The position numbers and the translations under genes were made by a program. A stretch of 64,000 nucleotides of DNA from Leeuwenhoekiella aestuarii (GTDB lineage: Bacteria; Bacteroidota; Bacteroidia; Flavobacteriales; Flavobacteriaceae): positions 1,116,001 through 1,180,000 of the forward strand of contig NZ_QOVJ01000001.1 of NCBI RefSeq assembly GCF_004104055.1, read 5' to 3'. Within the stretch, counting starts at the first letter, position 1; every line of letters begins with the position of its first letter. Shown here piece after piece: positions 54,048-63,240 of the stretch. The notes beneath the pieces were generated by a model that worked only from the letters and a program-made list of their open reading frames with translations, searched no databases and had not been told where the DNA came from.

Positions 54048-54713
54048 ATGTTTCAAAAAGTTTTGATCGCAGAAGATTTTCAGGGAGACAACAAGAGTAT
54101 TGTTGATACCTTAAAATCAGAATTAAATATCGCAGAAATTCAGGAAGAGTATTATTGTGATAAGGCATTTAACCGCCTTAAAGCAGCTCTCAATAATCAA
54201 GAGGCCTATGACCTGCTTATAACCGATCTTTCTTTTAAAGAAAACCACATCCCTCAAAAGTTAACCTCTGGCGTCGCATTGATCGATGCTGCCAGAAAGG
54301 TACAACCCGACTTAGGGATCATCGTAAATTCTATGGAGGAGAATCCGGTTAAAATCAAATCCCTTTTTGATACGTATCATATTAATGCTTACGTGTGTAA
54401 AGGCAGGCAAAGTCTTGATGAATTAGTTAAAGCAATGCACGAAATAGGAAATGGAAACACATATCTATCTCCTCAAATTGATCTCAATACAGCTAAGAAT
54501 GTATTTGAACTGGATGAGCTGGACTTGTTCATTTTAAAAAATCTAGCTGAAGGTTTCAGCAAAAAAGAGATTCGTTTTAAACTCAAGCAGAAAGATTTAA
54601 AGCCCAATAGTGAAAGCACCATTGATAAGCGGGTAAGCAACCTCTTTACAGAATTTGGAGCCAAAAATTCAACAGAGCTCGTGGCAAAGCTCATTCGGGA
54701 TGGTCTGATTTAA
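54048..54713 (+). CDS. LuxR/NarL-type response regulator
   Basis: 221 aa: receiver with IAEDF (D10), phospho-Asp D60 in LLITDLSF, and a C-terminal HTH (LDLFILKNLAEGFSKKEIRFKL ... ESTIDKRVSNLFTEFGAKNS). The insertion KQKDLKPNSES within the HTH is longer than usual for LuxR folds. It is the cognate regulator of the TPR kinase. Its end overlaps the convergent nuclease gene by 4 bp. Confidence 0.9.
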   Translation: MFQKVLIAEDFQGDNKSIVDTLKSELNIAEIQEEYYCDKAFNRLKAALNNQEAYDLLITDLSFKENHIPQKLTSGVALIDAARKVQPDLGIIVNSMEENPVKIKSLFDTYHINAYVCKGRQSLDELVKAMHEIGNGNTYLSPQIDLNTAKNVFELDELDLFILKNLAEGFSKKEIRFKLKQKDLKPNSESTIDKRVSNLFTEFGAKNSTELVAKLIRDGLI

Positions 54714-55522
54714 TTCAGGCTAAATTTCGCAAAAACCGGTAAGTGGTCTGAAAGATTACGAGCCTGATCCAATTGATCACAAGTCAATACAAAGTCCAAC
54801 ACTCCGCTTTCCAGAAAAATTATTTCTTTCGAATAAAATATATTGTCAATCGCATAATTCAGGTAATTTAATCCAATACACTCTCTCTTGAGTGTGGTCT
54901 TTTGGTCGACTAGAACGGGAGTAAACCCCTTACTTTTTAATACATCAAATACGGGGTCCTGCTCCATAACGTTAAAGTCTCCTGCTAAAAGTACAGGGCC
55001 TTTTATAGCGTTGACAATATGGTGCGAAATGGCACTTATTTCGGTCTCTGGATTTTTATTATGAGGTCTTGAATGAAAATTTATGACCTTTAAGACCTTT
55101 TGATCTAAATAGAAATTTATAGTAAAGGGTTCGCGCTCTACTTCAGAATCCAACGCTGCGATTAACGTGCCTCTGTTTTTGATTTTTATGTTCGTCGTTC
55201 TCCAAATAAAGGCATAACGCTCGGTGACATATTTAGAACTGTTTGTTGGATTACTGATTACGTAATCCCATTTTGAGCCTTTTCGATTTAGAATATCTGT
55301 GAGTCTTGCTACGGCCTGTGCTCCACCGTAACCCGCTACTACTTCTTGAATAGCAACAATGTCTGCCTCCCTTACGATTTCGGCAATTTGCTCAAGTTCT
55401 TTACTGTTTTTGGTTTTTCCAAAGTCTCTAATGTTCCAGGACACTAGGGTGAGTTCTTGCTGTTGAGCAAAGGACGCTAAAGAATATAGAAGGAGTAGGA
55501 GTAACTGAAAATATGCTTTCAT
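54710..55522 (-). CDS. Secreted endonuclease/exonuclease/phosphatase-family protein
   Basis: 270 aa with signal peptide (residues 1-19, ASFAQ). DNase-I-like catalytic elements: WNIRDF (N30), AIQEVV (E60), NFHSRPHN, LLAGDFNVM, and the final LSDHLPVFAKF. It is probably an extracellular nuclease supplying nucleotides and phosphate; a phosphodiesterase of other substrates is possible. It is convergent with the response regulator, sharing 4 bp, with no terminator between them. Confidence 0.9.
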   Translation of the reverse strand: MKAYFQLLLLLLYSLASFAQQQELTLVSWNIRDFGKTKNSKELEQIAEIVREADIVAIQEVVAGYGGAQAVARLTDILNRKGSKWDYVISNPTNSSKYVTERYAFIWRTTNIKIKNRGTLIAALDSEVEREPFTINFYLDQKVLKVINFHSRPHNKNPETEISAISHHIVNAIKGPVLLAGDFNVMEQDPVFDVLKSKGFTPVLVDQKTTLKRECIGLNYLNYAIDNIFYSKEIIFLESGVLDFVLTCDQLDQARNLSDHLPVFAKFSLN

Positions 55523-55766
55523 AAAAAATTGTGTAATCCTTTTCTATTCAAAATAAAGATAGTTTTAGTAGTATGGTTTACAGAATTCTGAATGATTTAA
55601 ATTTTATAAATATTTTTTGTGTTAAAATAGACACCAATAAATCGAAAGGAAAGAGATAATATTAAAAGTAATATAGACAAAAAGTTCTTGAAATGAGGTG
55701 CTATTCGGATATGGAGAAGGCTTCAACTAAATCTACAAGTCAATTTTGAATCTAAAGTGATAATCT

Positions 55767-56345
55767 TTAAGTGACTTGCTTAAATAAATTACTGTTGAAT
55801 AATAGCCACAGAATTATTTTATCATTTTTAAAGGTCTCTCTAATTTTCTGGAAAGCAATACGCATTTGGGACTCAACTGTTTTAACTGAGATGTCTAATT
55901 TTTCCGCAATTTCTTGATATTTGAGTCCATCAACTTTATTTAATAATAAGATAGTTTTACATTTTTCAGGAAGCAGATCAATGGCTTTTCTTAACTCCAA
56001 TATTTTGTCGTGAAGAATTTCCTCATTATTTATCTCATCAATTATCGCATTGTGTTGTAGTTCTTGAATATAATTTCTTTGATTTTTAAGTTTTTTCTGA
56101 GAGTCAAGAAATAAATTATAACCAATCGTAAAAAGGTAACTCTTTGTAGATTTTGAGATATCAATTTTCGCTCTATTTGTCCAAAGTTTAATAAATGCTT
56201 GTTGAGTAAGATCTTCTGCCTCGTCTTTGTCAAAGGTTAGTGAGATAATATATGAAAACAGAGATGCATAATTGGTTTTAAAAAAAAATCTGAAGGCTTC
56301 CTCATCACCATGTATTATTCGTTGAAGCACGATTTGTTCTTGCAT
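55767..56345 (-). CDS. ECF RNA polymerase sigma factor (Bacteroidetes FecI-like)
   Basis: 192 aa with region 2 (DKDEAEDLTQQAFIKLWTNR) and region 4 (LLPEKCKTILLLNKVDGLKY, then EIAEKLDISVKTVESQMRIA). It belongs to the Bacteroidetes expansion group that works with FecR anti-sigma factors and STN-type receptors. It is divergent from fecR by 107 bp; in most such loci the two genes run in the same direction. Confidence 0.93.
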   Translation of the reverse strand: MQEQIVLQRIIHGDEEAFRFFFKTNYASLFSYIISLTFDKDEAEDLTQQAFIKLWTNRAKIDISKSTKSYLFTIGYNLFLDSQKKLKNQRNYIQELQHNAIIDEINNEEILHDKILELRKAIDLLPEKCKTILLLNKVDGLKYQEIAEKLDISVKTVESQMRIAFQKIRETFKNDKIILWLLFNSNLFKQVT

Positions 56346-56452
56346 TAGGAAAACGTTTAGAAGTTGGTATTAAAAATAATAAATAATAAAAAAATGAATA
56401 TTATTTAAGGGTTTTTGCTAAATGGCCGTATTATAATAAACAAATAGCTCAA

Positions 56453-57607
56453 TTGGATAATTTAATCGTAAAATATTTATCAAACTCTTTAACCGAAGAA
56501 GAAGCAGGAATCCTTCTTGAGTGGTTACAATATGATGAAAATAAAGAAAAATTTAAGAAATATGTTCGATTAAATCATAACATTAATTTAACACTTCAAG
56601 ATGTTGATGCAGAAAAGGCTCTAATAGAAATTTTTTCAAAAATTGATAAATCACAAGCGCCTCGTAAATTTAAAAGGTTCAAAAAGCGTAGAATTTATAA
56701 TTCTCTATATGCAGCTGCAGCCATAATTATATTATTAATAGGAGTCTGGTCAATAAGCAATTTAATTCAATCAGGATACAATGGTGAAAAAATAACTCCT
56801 TTAGCAGAGATGCCAATTACAATCAGTTTAGAGAATGGGGAAATGATTGCAATCAATACAAAAGACAGCTTAGTTAAAGATGGTAAACGAGTTATAGCTA
56901 GTCAAAACGCTTATAAGCGACAACTGAATTTTCATCAGATTTCCTCGACTTCTCTTAGTAGTGGTGTGAGATATTTGAAAATTCCTAATGGAAAGAAGTA
57001 TACTGTAATTCTTGAAGATAGTACAGTTGTTTATCTCAATAGCGGAGCTACATTAAGATTTCCGGGGTCATTTAAAGAACAAAGTAAAAGAGAAGTCAAT
57101 TTGACTGGGGAAGCCTTTTTTAAGGTCGCTAAAGATGAAGAACATCCTTTTGTGGTAAATACTCTTGGAGTATCAGTTGAAGTATTAGGGACAAGTTTTA
57201 ATGTTTCGTCTTATAAAAATTCTGAACTGTCTGAAGTAGTTCTGGTTGAAGGAAAAGTTAACATGATTGTTAATAGTGATAAGGCAGGTACTATTTTGAA
57301 GCCTGGGTATAAGGGGGCATATTCTAAAGCTAATGATATTATAGAAACGGCAAAAGTAGATACTGAATTATATACTTCTTGGATATACGGGAAACTGATC
57401 TTTAGAAATAAAACGTTGAATGAAATTTTAAGTACGTTAGAGCGCAACTTTAATGTTGAAATTGAAAACAAAAACGTCTCTCTAAAAAGTGAGAAATTAA
57501 ACGCTACCTTCAATGAAAAGGAAAGCTTGCAGCGTATTTTGTATTATCTCAAAGAAGCTTACAATATAAAATATACCGTACAAGGTAAAAAGATTATAAT
57601 CAATTAA
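56453..57607 (+). CDS. FecR-type anti-sigma regulator
   Basis: 384 aa. Cytosolic N-terminus with NSLTEEEAGILLEWL (sigma-binding type), membrane helix about residues 84-103, periplasmic FecR domain (YLKIPNGKKYTVILEDSTVV, VYLNSGATLRFPGSF, GEAFFKVAKDEEHPFVV, VLGTSFNVSSY). A C-terminal DUF4974 segment (FRNKTLNEILSTLERNFNVE) binds the STN domain of the receptor. The start is a TTG at 56453; the next in-frame Met is deep in the periplasmic domain. Confidence 0.9.
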   Translation: MDNLIVKYLSNSLTEEEAGILLEWLQYDENKEKFKKYVRLNHNINLTLQDVDAEKALIEIFSKIDKSQAPRKFKRFKKRRIYNSLYAAAAIIILLIGVWSISNLIQSGYNGEKITPLAEMPITISLENGEMIAINTKDSLVKDGKRVIASQNAYKRQLNFHQISSTSLSSGVRYLKIPNGKKYTVILEDSTVVYLNSGATLRFPGSFKEQSKREVNLTGEAFFKVAKDEEHPFVVNTLGVSVEVLGTSFNVSSYKNSELSEVVLVEGKVNMIVNSDKAGTILKPGYKGAYSKANDIIETAKVDTELYTSWIYGKLIFRNKTLNEILSTLERNFNVEIENKNVSLKSEKLNATFNEKESLQRILYYLKEAYNIKYTVQGKKIIIN

Positions 57608-57656
57608 AGACTCAATGCGTATGATGTAAAAACAAACAAAATCCAACGTATTCTTT

Positions 57657-57697
57657 AAAAACAAAAAACCGAAGAATGCTCCAACATGCTTCGGTTT
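57657..57697 (-). terminator. Minus-strand terminator in the second susC leader
   Basis: The 9-bp stem AAACCGAAG/CTTCGGTTT (57666-57674, 57689-57697) has an inner ATG/CAT extension. On the minus strand it is followed by TTTTTTGTTTTT. On the plus strand there is no T-tract, so it is directional. No minus-strand protein gene lies to its right. Confidence 0.7.
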
Positions 57698-57735
57698 ATA
57701 TAGAATGCGATTAACTTAATTAATCACACAAAAAA
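57659..57735 (-). ncRNA. Predicted cis-antisense RNA opposite the susC leader
   Basis: A minus-strand promoter (57741-57768) and a minus-strand intrinsic terminator (57657-57697) delimit a transcript of about 75 nt antisense to the leader of the following susC. Known parallel: Bacteroides loci encode antisense RNAs of this size opposite susC leaders (DonS type) that repress the locus. Existence here is inferred from signals only. Confidence 0.5.
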
Positions 57736-57740
57736 CTATT

Positions 57741-57768
57741 CAAAATTATGAAAAAATTTCTTTTTCAA
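57741..57768 (-). promoter_or_regulatory. Minus-strand promoter for the antisense RNA
   Basis: Reading the minus strand, TTG (57768-57766), 17 bp, then TAATTTTG (57748-57741) matches the flavobacterial TTG/TAnnTTTG consensus. It overlaps the susC start codon. Sense and antisense transcription would interfere. Confidence 0.5.
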
Positions 57769-60700
57769 GAAAGATATTTTCATCTTCCTAAATTTGACCT
57801 TAAGATGAAATTGAGTGTTGTCTTCCTATTATGTACTCTATTTTCAATGAATGCAAGTCATACGTATTCTCAAGGTGACGCAATATCTCTAGATATTAAA
57901 AATCAAAAGCTTTCAAAGGTACTCGAAGATATTGAGCAGCATTCAGACTACAACTTTGTCTATAAATTAAATGATATCAATACGGATCGACCTATTTCTT
58001 TACAAGTCAATAAACAGAAAATTGAGCGTGTTTTAAAAATGCTGTTTGATGATTCTGATGTGAATTACCGAATCATTGATACACAAGTTTTTTTAAAAAG
58101 AAAGTCTTCAATCATCTCAGAACCACTAACGAATACGACTGAAAATAAAAATTTTCAAACGCTAATAAAAGGTTTTATTAAGGATGAATCAGGTACTCCA
58201 TTACCCGGAATTACGGTCATGGAAAAAGGAACGGCAAATGGGACATCAACTGATTTTGATGGAAATTATGAGATCACTGTTCCAGAAAATGCAGTCTTGG
58301 TTTTTTCTGGCGTAGGTTTTAAGACTCAAGAAGTTCCTGTTAACAGCAAAACTTCGATCGATATTCAAATGATGAATGATGTTGAAGAGCTTGAAAGTGT
58401 TGTTGTTACAGCATTAGGCATAAAGAAAGAGGAACGTGCATTAACCTATGCAGTAAGCGAGGTTGATGGAGAAAGTTTTACCCAGGCTAAAGAGGTTAAT
58501 CTAGCTGATGCACTTTCTGGTAAAATAGCCGGTGTAAGTGTTTCTAATTTATCTACAGGTGCTGGAGGTTCAAGTAGGGTGACAATAAGGGGGAACACCT
58601 CTTTATCTGGGGACAACCAGCCCTTATATGTAATTAATGGTATGCCCATGGATAATACCACCTTAGGAGGAAGCGCTTCAACAAGTGGTGGTGGGTTTAA
58701 TATTGACCATGGTGATGGAACAGGAGGTATCAACCCGGATGATATAGAAACTATTAGTGTTCTAAAGGGGGCTACGGCTGCAGCTTTATACGGATCTCGT
58801 GCCTCAAATGGAGCAATAATTATCACAACAAAAAAAGGAACTCTAAATAGTGGGATCGGTATAGAGTTTAATTCAAGTTTTACCATTGATTCACCAATGG
58901 ATCTTACTGACTGGCAATATGAGTACGGAATGGGGAATGGTGGAGAGAAACCTATTAATCAGTCTGAAGCGGTTACTTGGGGGCGTAGAAATTGGGGGGC
59001 ACCCATTGATGGGTCAACATTTATTGCTTTTGACGGGCTAGAGCATCCATATACTGCCAAAAAAGATAATATCAAGAACTTTTATAATACAGGTTCAACT
59101 TTTATAAACACAATTGCGCTAAGCGGAGGTGGAGAAACTACGAGTTACAGATTTTCTGTGTCAGACACTGATAATAAAGGTGTTATACCCAATAACACCT
59201 TTAATCGTAGGATTTTCAGTTTAAATATGAGTTCAAAAATTGGTGAAAAACTTGATCTTGAAGGCTTGGCGCAATTTAATACATCAAAAGCATATAACAA
59301 AGCGAGTGCGGGGGATGCAACCGGAAATCCTAACTGGGTGAATATGTTAGCCAATACAGTAGATGTGCGTTGGCTAGATCCTGGGTATGACGAACAGGGG
59401 AATGAAATTCAATGGAATGAAACCCCATATGCCTCAAACCCTTATTTTGTAGTCAACAGGTTTCAAAACAAAGAAGATAAAGAACGCTATTTAGGACAGT
59501 TTGCTTTAACCTATCATTTGTTAGAAAATCTATCAGTCAAGGGTTCCGTAAGTAAGGACTTTACAGATTTTAGTTTCACTGCAATTTTACCTACAGGAAC
59601 ACAATATACTAATAATGCGGCAGGTGAATATCACGGATTTGATGTTACTGTTAGTGAACTCAATAGTATGCTTACTGCTAATTATAATGCAGACCTAACT
59701 GATAACATCAATTTAGGTGCCGTGGCTGGTGGCAATATTAGAAAGTATGAAAATAAGCAAACCTCCTATGATGGGACGCAGTTCATCATACCTTTTTTCT
59801 ACAGTTTTACCAACTTAGAAACGAGTACGGCAATTCCTAATACGCGTCGACTAACTACAAATTCACTTTTTGCTTCTTTAGATTTAAGTTATAAAAACTT
59901 TCTTTACTTGAATGCTACAGCTAGAGAGGATTGGTTTTCTACTTTGACAGCTTCAGACGGTAGCGATAGTGATAACAATATTTTTTATCCTTCAGTTGGT
60001 GCAGGATTAATATTTACCGAAGTTTTAAATCTCCCTCAATGGTTTAGCTACGGAAAATTGAGAGGTTCCTGGGCTCAAGTAGGAGGAGGGCTACCAGATC
60101 CATATACCCTGAATGAGAGTTATACCATGATACCTAGCAGTGGTCAGCCTCTTCAACAAGTAACTCAAGTTTCAGGACAACGCTTATTAGCTAATTCAAA
60201 CTTACGCCCTTATACGTCTACGACTTTCGAGTTGGGATTAGAGACCAAAATGTTTCAAAATAGATTGGGACTTGATGTAGCTGTTTACAAGAAGACCACA
60301 ACAGATGATATTGTTAATGCTCAAATACCGGTAACTACAGGTTATGAATATACTTATTTCAATGTTGGAAAGGTTGAAAATAAAGGAATCGAATTATTAC
60401 TAAGTGGAAAACCTATTAAGAATGAAAATTTTGTTTGGGAGGCTTCTTATAATATGGCCTATAACAAAAATGAAGTCATTCAACTTGCTGAAGGGATTAA
60501 TACTATCTCTGTAGCAAACTCTGTTGGGAATTGGGCTGAAATTCATCATGAAGTAGGAGAACCTTTTGGAATTATAAAAGGGTATTCAATTCTTAGAGAT
60601 GAAAATGGAGAAATAGTTTTTGATACGTCTTCAGGCCTACCTATGAAAAGCGAATTAAAAAAGATAGGCAATTCTGTTGCACCTTGGTCAATGGGTTTCA

Positions 60701-61200
60701 ATAATACATTTAGATATAAAAACCTATCTCTTAATATTTTAGTAGATGGGAAATTTGGAAACGATATTTTTTCTGTACTTAATGTTTATGCAACTCGATT
60801 TGGTTTGTCAAAAAGAACACTTGAAGGAAGAGTAGATGGGTTAAGTTTAAGTGGAGTCGATATGCAGGGTAATCCGTATAGCAATTATATCCCTTCAACA
60901 GATATACGTAACTATTATCAAAATTCAAAAAATTACTCAGACCAGTTTATTTACGATGGCAGCTTTGTAAAGCTTAGACAGGTGATTTTAAGCTATAATA
61001 TACCTGTTGAAAAGATAAAGCTTTTCAAAGTTCAAGCTGCCTCTCTTTCCTTCGTAGCCAGAAATCTACTTACCCTTTACAGTAAGACAGATAATTTCGA
61101 TCCCGAGTCTTCTTATACCAATAGCAATGCACAAGGATTTGAGTCTTTTTCTCAGCCAAGAACTAGAAGTTATGGGCTTAACCTTAAGTTTAATTTTTAA
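57748..61200 (+). CDS. SusC/RagA-type receptor with STN signalling domain
   Basis: 1150 aa. Signal peptide to about residue 42, STN domain (about 46-118, ISLDIKNQKLSKVLEDIEQ), carboxypeptidase-regulatory-like domain (about 140-212), and the SusC hallmark ELESVVVTALGIKKEERAL. The plug has GATAAALYGSRASNGAII, and the barrel ends SYGLNLKFNF. The STN domain talks to FecR, so cargo binding releases the ECF sigma factor. It is the import channel of this locus and is followed by susD after 11 bp. Confidence 0.95.
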   Translation: MKKFLFQERYFHLPKFDLKMKLSVVFLLCTLFSMNASHTYSQGDAISLDIKNQKLSKVLEDIEQHSDYNFVYKLNDINTDRPISLQVNKQKIERVLKMLFDDSDVNYRIIDTQVFLKRKSSIISEPLTNTTENKNFQTLIKGFIKDESGTPLPGITVMEKGTANGTSTDFDGNYEITVPENAVLVFSGVGFKTQEVPVNSKTSIDIQMMNDVEELESVVVTALGIKKEERALTYAVSEVDGESFTQAKEVNLADALSGKIAGVSVSNLSTGAGGSSRVTIRGNTSLSGDNQPLYVINGMPMDNTTLGGSASTSGGGFNIDHGDGTGGINPDDIETISVLKGATAAALYGSRASNGAIIITTKKGTLNSGIGIEFNSSFTIDSPMDLTDWQYEYGMGNGGEKPINQSEAVTWGRRNWGAPIDGSTFIAFDGLEHPYTAKKDNIKNFYNTGSTFINTIALSGGGETTSYRFSVSDTDNKGVIPNNTFNRRIFSLNMSSKIGEKLDLEGLAQFNTSKAYNKASAGDATGNPNWVNMLANTVDVRWLDPGYDEQGNEIQWNETPYASNPYFVVNRFQNKEDKERYLGQFALTYHLLENLSVKGSVSKDFTDFSFTAILPTGTQYTNNAAGEYHGFDVTVSELNSMLTANYNADLTDNINLGAVAGGNIRKYENKQTSYDGTQFIIPFFYSFTNLETSTAIPNTRRLTTNSLFASLDLSYKNFLYLNATAREDWFSTLTASDGSDSDNNIFYPSVGAGLIFTEVLNLPQWFSYGKLRGSWAQVGGGLPDPYTLNESYTMIPSSGQPLQQVTQVSGQRLLANSNLRPYTSTTFELGLETKMFQNRLGLDVAVYKKTTTDDIVNAQIPVTTGYEYTYFNVGKVENKGIELLLSGKPIKNENFVWEASYNMAYNKNEVIQLAEGINTISVANSVGNWAEIHHEVGEPFGIIKGYSILRDENGEIVFDTSSGLPMKSELKKIGNSVAPWSMGFNNTFRYKNLSLNILVDGKFGNDIFSVLNVYATRFGLSKRTLEGRVDGLSLSGVDMQGNPYSNYIPSTDIRNYYQNSKNYSDQFIYDGSFVKLRQVILSYNIPVEKIKLFKVQAASLSFVARNLLTLYSKTDNFDPESSYTNSNAQGFESFSQPRTRSYGLNLKFNF

Positions 61201-61211
61201 TACAATATTCA

Positions 61212-62744
61212 ATGAAAAATTTATATATAAAATATATTTCGCTGATCATGGTACTTTGTATTGTAAGCTCTTGTGATGAGGGTTTTGATGAAGTTAATAC
61301 AAATCCAGATGCTTCAACGAGTATTGAAGCAGAGTATATGTTTACCAAAGCCATGTATGATGCACTAAATAATAGTACAGGTACGGTATACGAATTTTCA
61401 GCAGGTGGGTTTGTTCAGCACTTTGCTACCTATTTAGAAGTGCCGGGTCTTGGAGATAAATATGTCTATACTTCAGGCGCTTATCCGTATGCGTATTTTA
61501 ATGGCGCTTATGTAGATGGGGTAAATGAAATTAGTAAAGTTTTAAATGCCGTTGAAGATGATCCTGATGAAGTTAATAAATATGCAATAGCGTTAATTTG
61601 GCAGGCTTATATTTTTCATCGAATTACTGATCTGTATGGTATGATTCCTTATAGCGAAGCCACTACAGCATATGCATCTTCAAACTTCGCTCCGGTTTAC
61701 GATACGCAGCAAACTATTTACTTGAGTATGCTGTCAAATCTGGAATCGGCAATTTCAAGTTTTGACGCTAGTAAAGAGTCCTTTAATGAGGGGGATTTAT
61801 TATATGCTGGAGATACTTCCAAATGGGAGAAATTTGCAAATTCTCTAATGCTTAGGTTGGCCATGAGGCTCACTAAAGTTGATCCAACTACTGCTCAGCA
61901 ATGGGCTCAAAAAGCTATTGCGGGTGGTGTTATAGAGGATGAAACTGATGATGCAATAATTGACTATGTCGGTGGACAAGTGATCAATAGTAATCCTATT
62001 TCTTTTCAATTAAGAAATAATAATTATAGTGCATCAAATCAAGGAACTAGCAATACGGAAGGAGGAAAGTACTCAGATACATTTATAGGCTATTTGAAGG
62101 ATAGTGATGATCCTAGATTAAATTCTATTGCTGCCGTATGGGTAGATGGAGTTCAGGTTACGGACACCGATTTGCAACAAGGTATGCCTAATGGTTTGAA
62201 TAACAGACCTGATAATTTTGCGTCACTTTCTGAACCCAATTTATCTACCATTCTAAGCCTATCCTCTTCCCTGATGGTCATAGGTAGTTCTGAAATGAAC
62301 TTATTATTAGCAGAAGCATCTATTAGGGGATGGGAATCTGGTGATGCAAAATCCTATTATGATAAAGCCATTCACAGCTCAATGAATACTATGGGGCGTC
62401 TATATGGCACAGAAGCATCAATCTCTGAAGAAGCAATTGAACAATATATTGCTACGAAACCATTTCCAACCGGTTTTGATGCGCAAATGGAGCACATACA
62501 TACTCAATTCTGGGTATCGGTTTTTCCAGATGAAATAGAAGTTTATTCCAATTGGAGAAGAACCAATTATCCTGTATTGACACCTGTAAACGTTACTGGT
62601 AATTTAACCGGAGGTACAATCCCAAGACGACTTACTTATCCACCGGGTGAAATAAGTGTAAACTCAGAAAATTATAACCAAGCAATCTCTGCACAAGGAG
62701 TCGATAACTTCACGACCAGAATATGGTGGGATGTTGCTGAATAA
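61212..62744 (+). CDS. SusD-like surface lipoprotein (SusD-like_2 type)
   Basis: 510 aa with lipobox VSSCDEGFDEV (Cys about 20) and the family start DEVNTNPDASTS. Helical segments include LIWQAYIFHRITDLYGMIPYS and a late LLLAEASIRGW. It belongs to the shorter SusD-like_2 group usually paired with STN-less or STN-type SusC for peptide or small-molecule cargo rather than classic starch SusD. It is followed by the exported RidA gene after 12 bp. Confidence 0.9.
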   Translation: MKNLYIKYISLIMVLCIVSSCDEGFDEVNTNPDASTSIEAEYMFTKAMYDALNNSTGTVYEFSAGGFVQHFATYLEVPGLGDKYVYTSGAYPYAYFNGAYVDGVNEISKVLNAVEDDPDEVNKYAIALIWQAYIFHRITDLYGMIPYSEATTAYASSNFAPVYDTQQTIYLSMLSNLESAISSFDASKESFNEGDLLYAGDTSKWEKFANSLMLRLAMRLTKVDPTTAQQWAQKAIAGGVIEDETDDAIIDYVGGQVINSNPISFQLRNNNYSASNQGTSNTEGGKYSDTFIGYLKDSDDPRLNSIAAVWVDGVQVTDTDLQQGMPNGLNNRPDNFASLSEPNLSTILSLSSSLMVIGSSEMNLLLAEASIRGWESGDAKSYYDKAIHSSMNTMGRLYGTEASISEEAIEQYIATKPFPTGFDAQMEHIHTQFWVSVFPDEIEVYSNWRRTNYPVLTPVNVTGNLTGGTIPRRLTYPPGEISVNSENYNQAISAQGVDNFTTRIWWDVAE

Positions 62745-62756
62745 AAATAGAATAAA

Positions 62757-63236
62757 ATGAAAGTAGAAAATAAAAGAAGAAACGTGTTGAAAAAAGTAGC
62801 TGCATCAATCTTTGGATTTGCAGGTGCAGCTGCATTTGGCAATAACTTGACACCGGTTATCAATAAGGATCTTTCTATATCTCATAACACAGATGATGTG
62901 GAAAATCAAGAGATACCATTGTTTTCAAGTTCTGTAGTTCATAATGGGTTAGTTTATATAGCAGGAAAAGGAGCTCATTTTGAAGGTGATATCAAGGATC
63001 ACACAGAATTTGTTCTTGATGAATTGAAAAAGGAGCTTGAGAAAGCCGGTTCTTCGATGGAAAAAGTTCTAAAAGTGAATGTCTACTTAGCTGATCTCAA
63101 TGATTATAAAGCTATGAATGAAGTATATCGAGGCAAGTTTGGAAAGAAACCCCCGGTAAGGACGACAGTCGCTGTTTATGGCGGCGTACCTGGAGATTCA
63201 CTCGTCGAAATTGACTGTATAGCCGCTCTAAAATAA
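62757..63236 (+). CDS. RidA/YjgF-family protein with Tat signal
   Basis: 159 aa. The N-terminus KRRNVLKKVAASIFGFAGAA is a twin-arginine-type signal, unusual for this normally cytosolic family. The RidA domain follows (about 52-159), with VYIAGKGAH, LKVNVYLADLNDYKAMNEVY and PPVRTTVAVYGG. The deaminase arginine (R135) and glutamate (E151 in VEIDCIA) are present, so it should hydrolyse enamines or imines. Export as a folded trimer is consistent with Tat. It is 4 bp upstream of the SelA-like gene. Confidence 0.9.
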   Translation: MKVENKRRNVLKKVAASIFGFAGAAAFGNNLTPVINKDLSISHNTDDVENQEIPLFSSSVVHNGLVYIAGKGAHFEGDIKDHTEFVLDELKKELEKAGSSMEKVLKVNVYLADLNDYKAMNEVYRGKFGKKPPVRTTVAVYGGVPGDSLVEIDCIAALK

Positions 63237-63240
63237 ACCC

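Noticed and set aside
58446-58886. 146-codon minus-strand frame inside the second susC
   Set aside because: Shadow of the plug region; proline-rich nonsense with no family resemblance.
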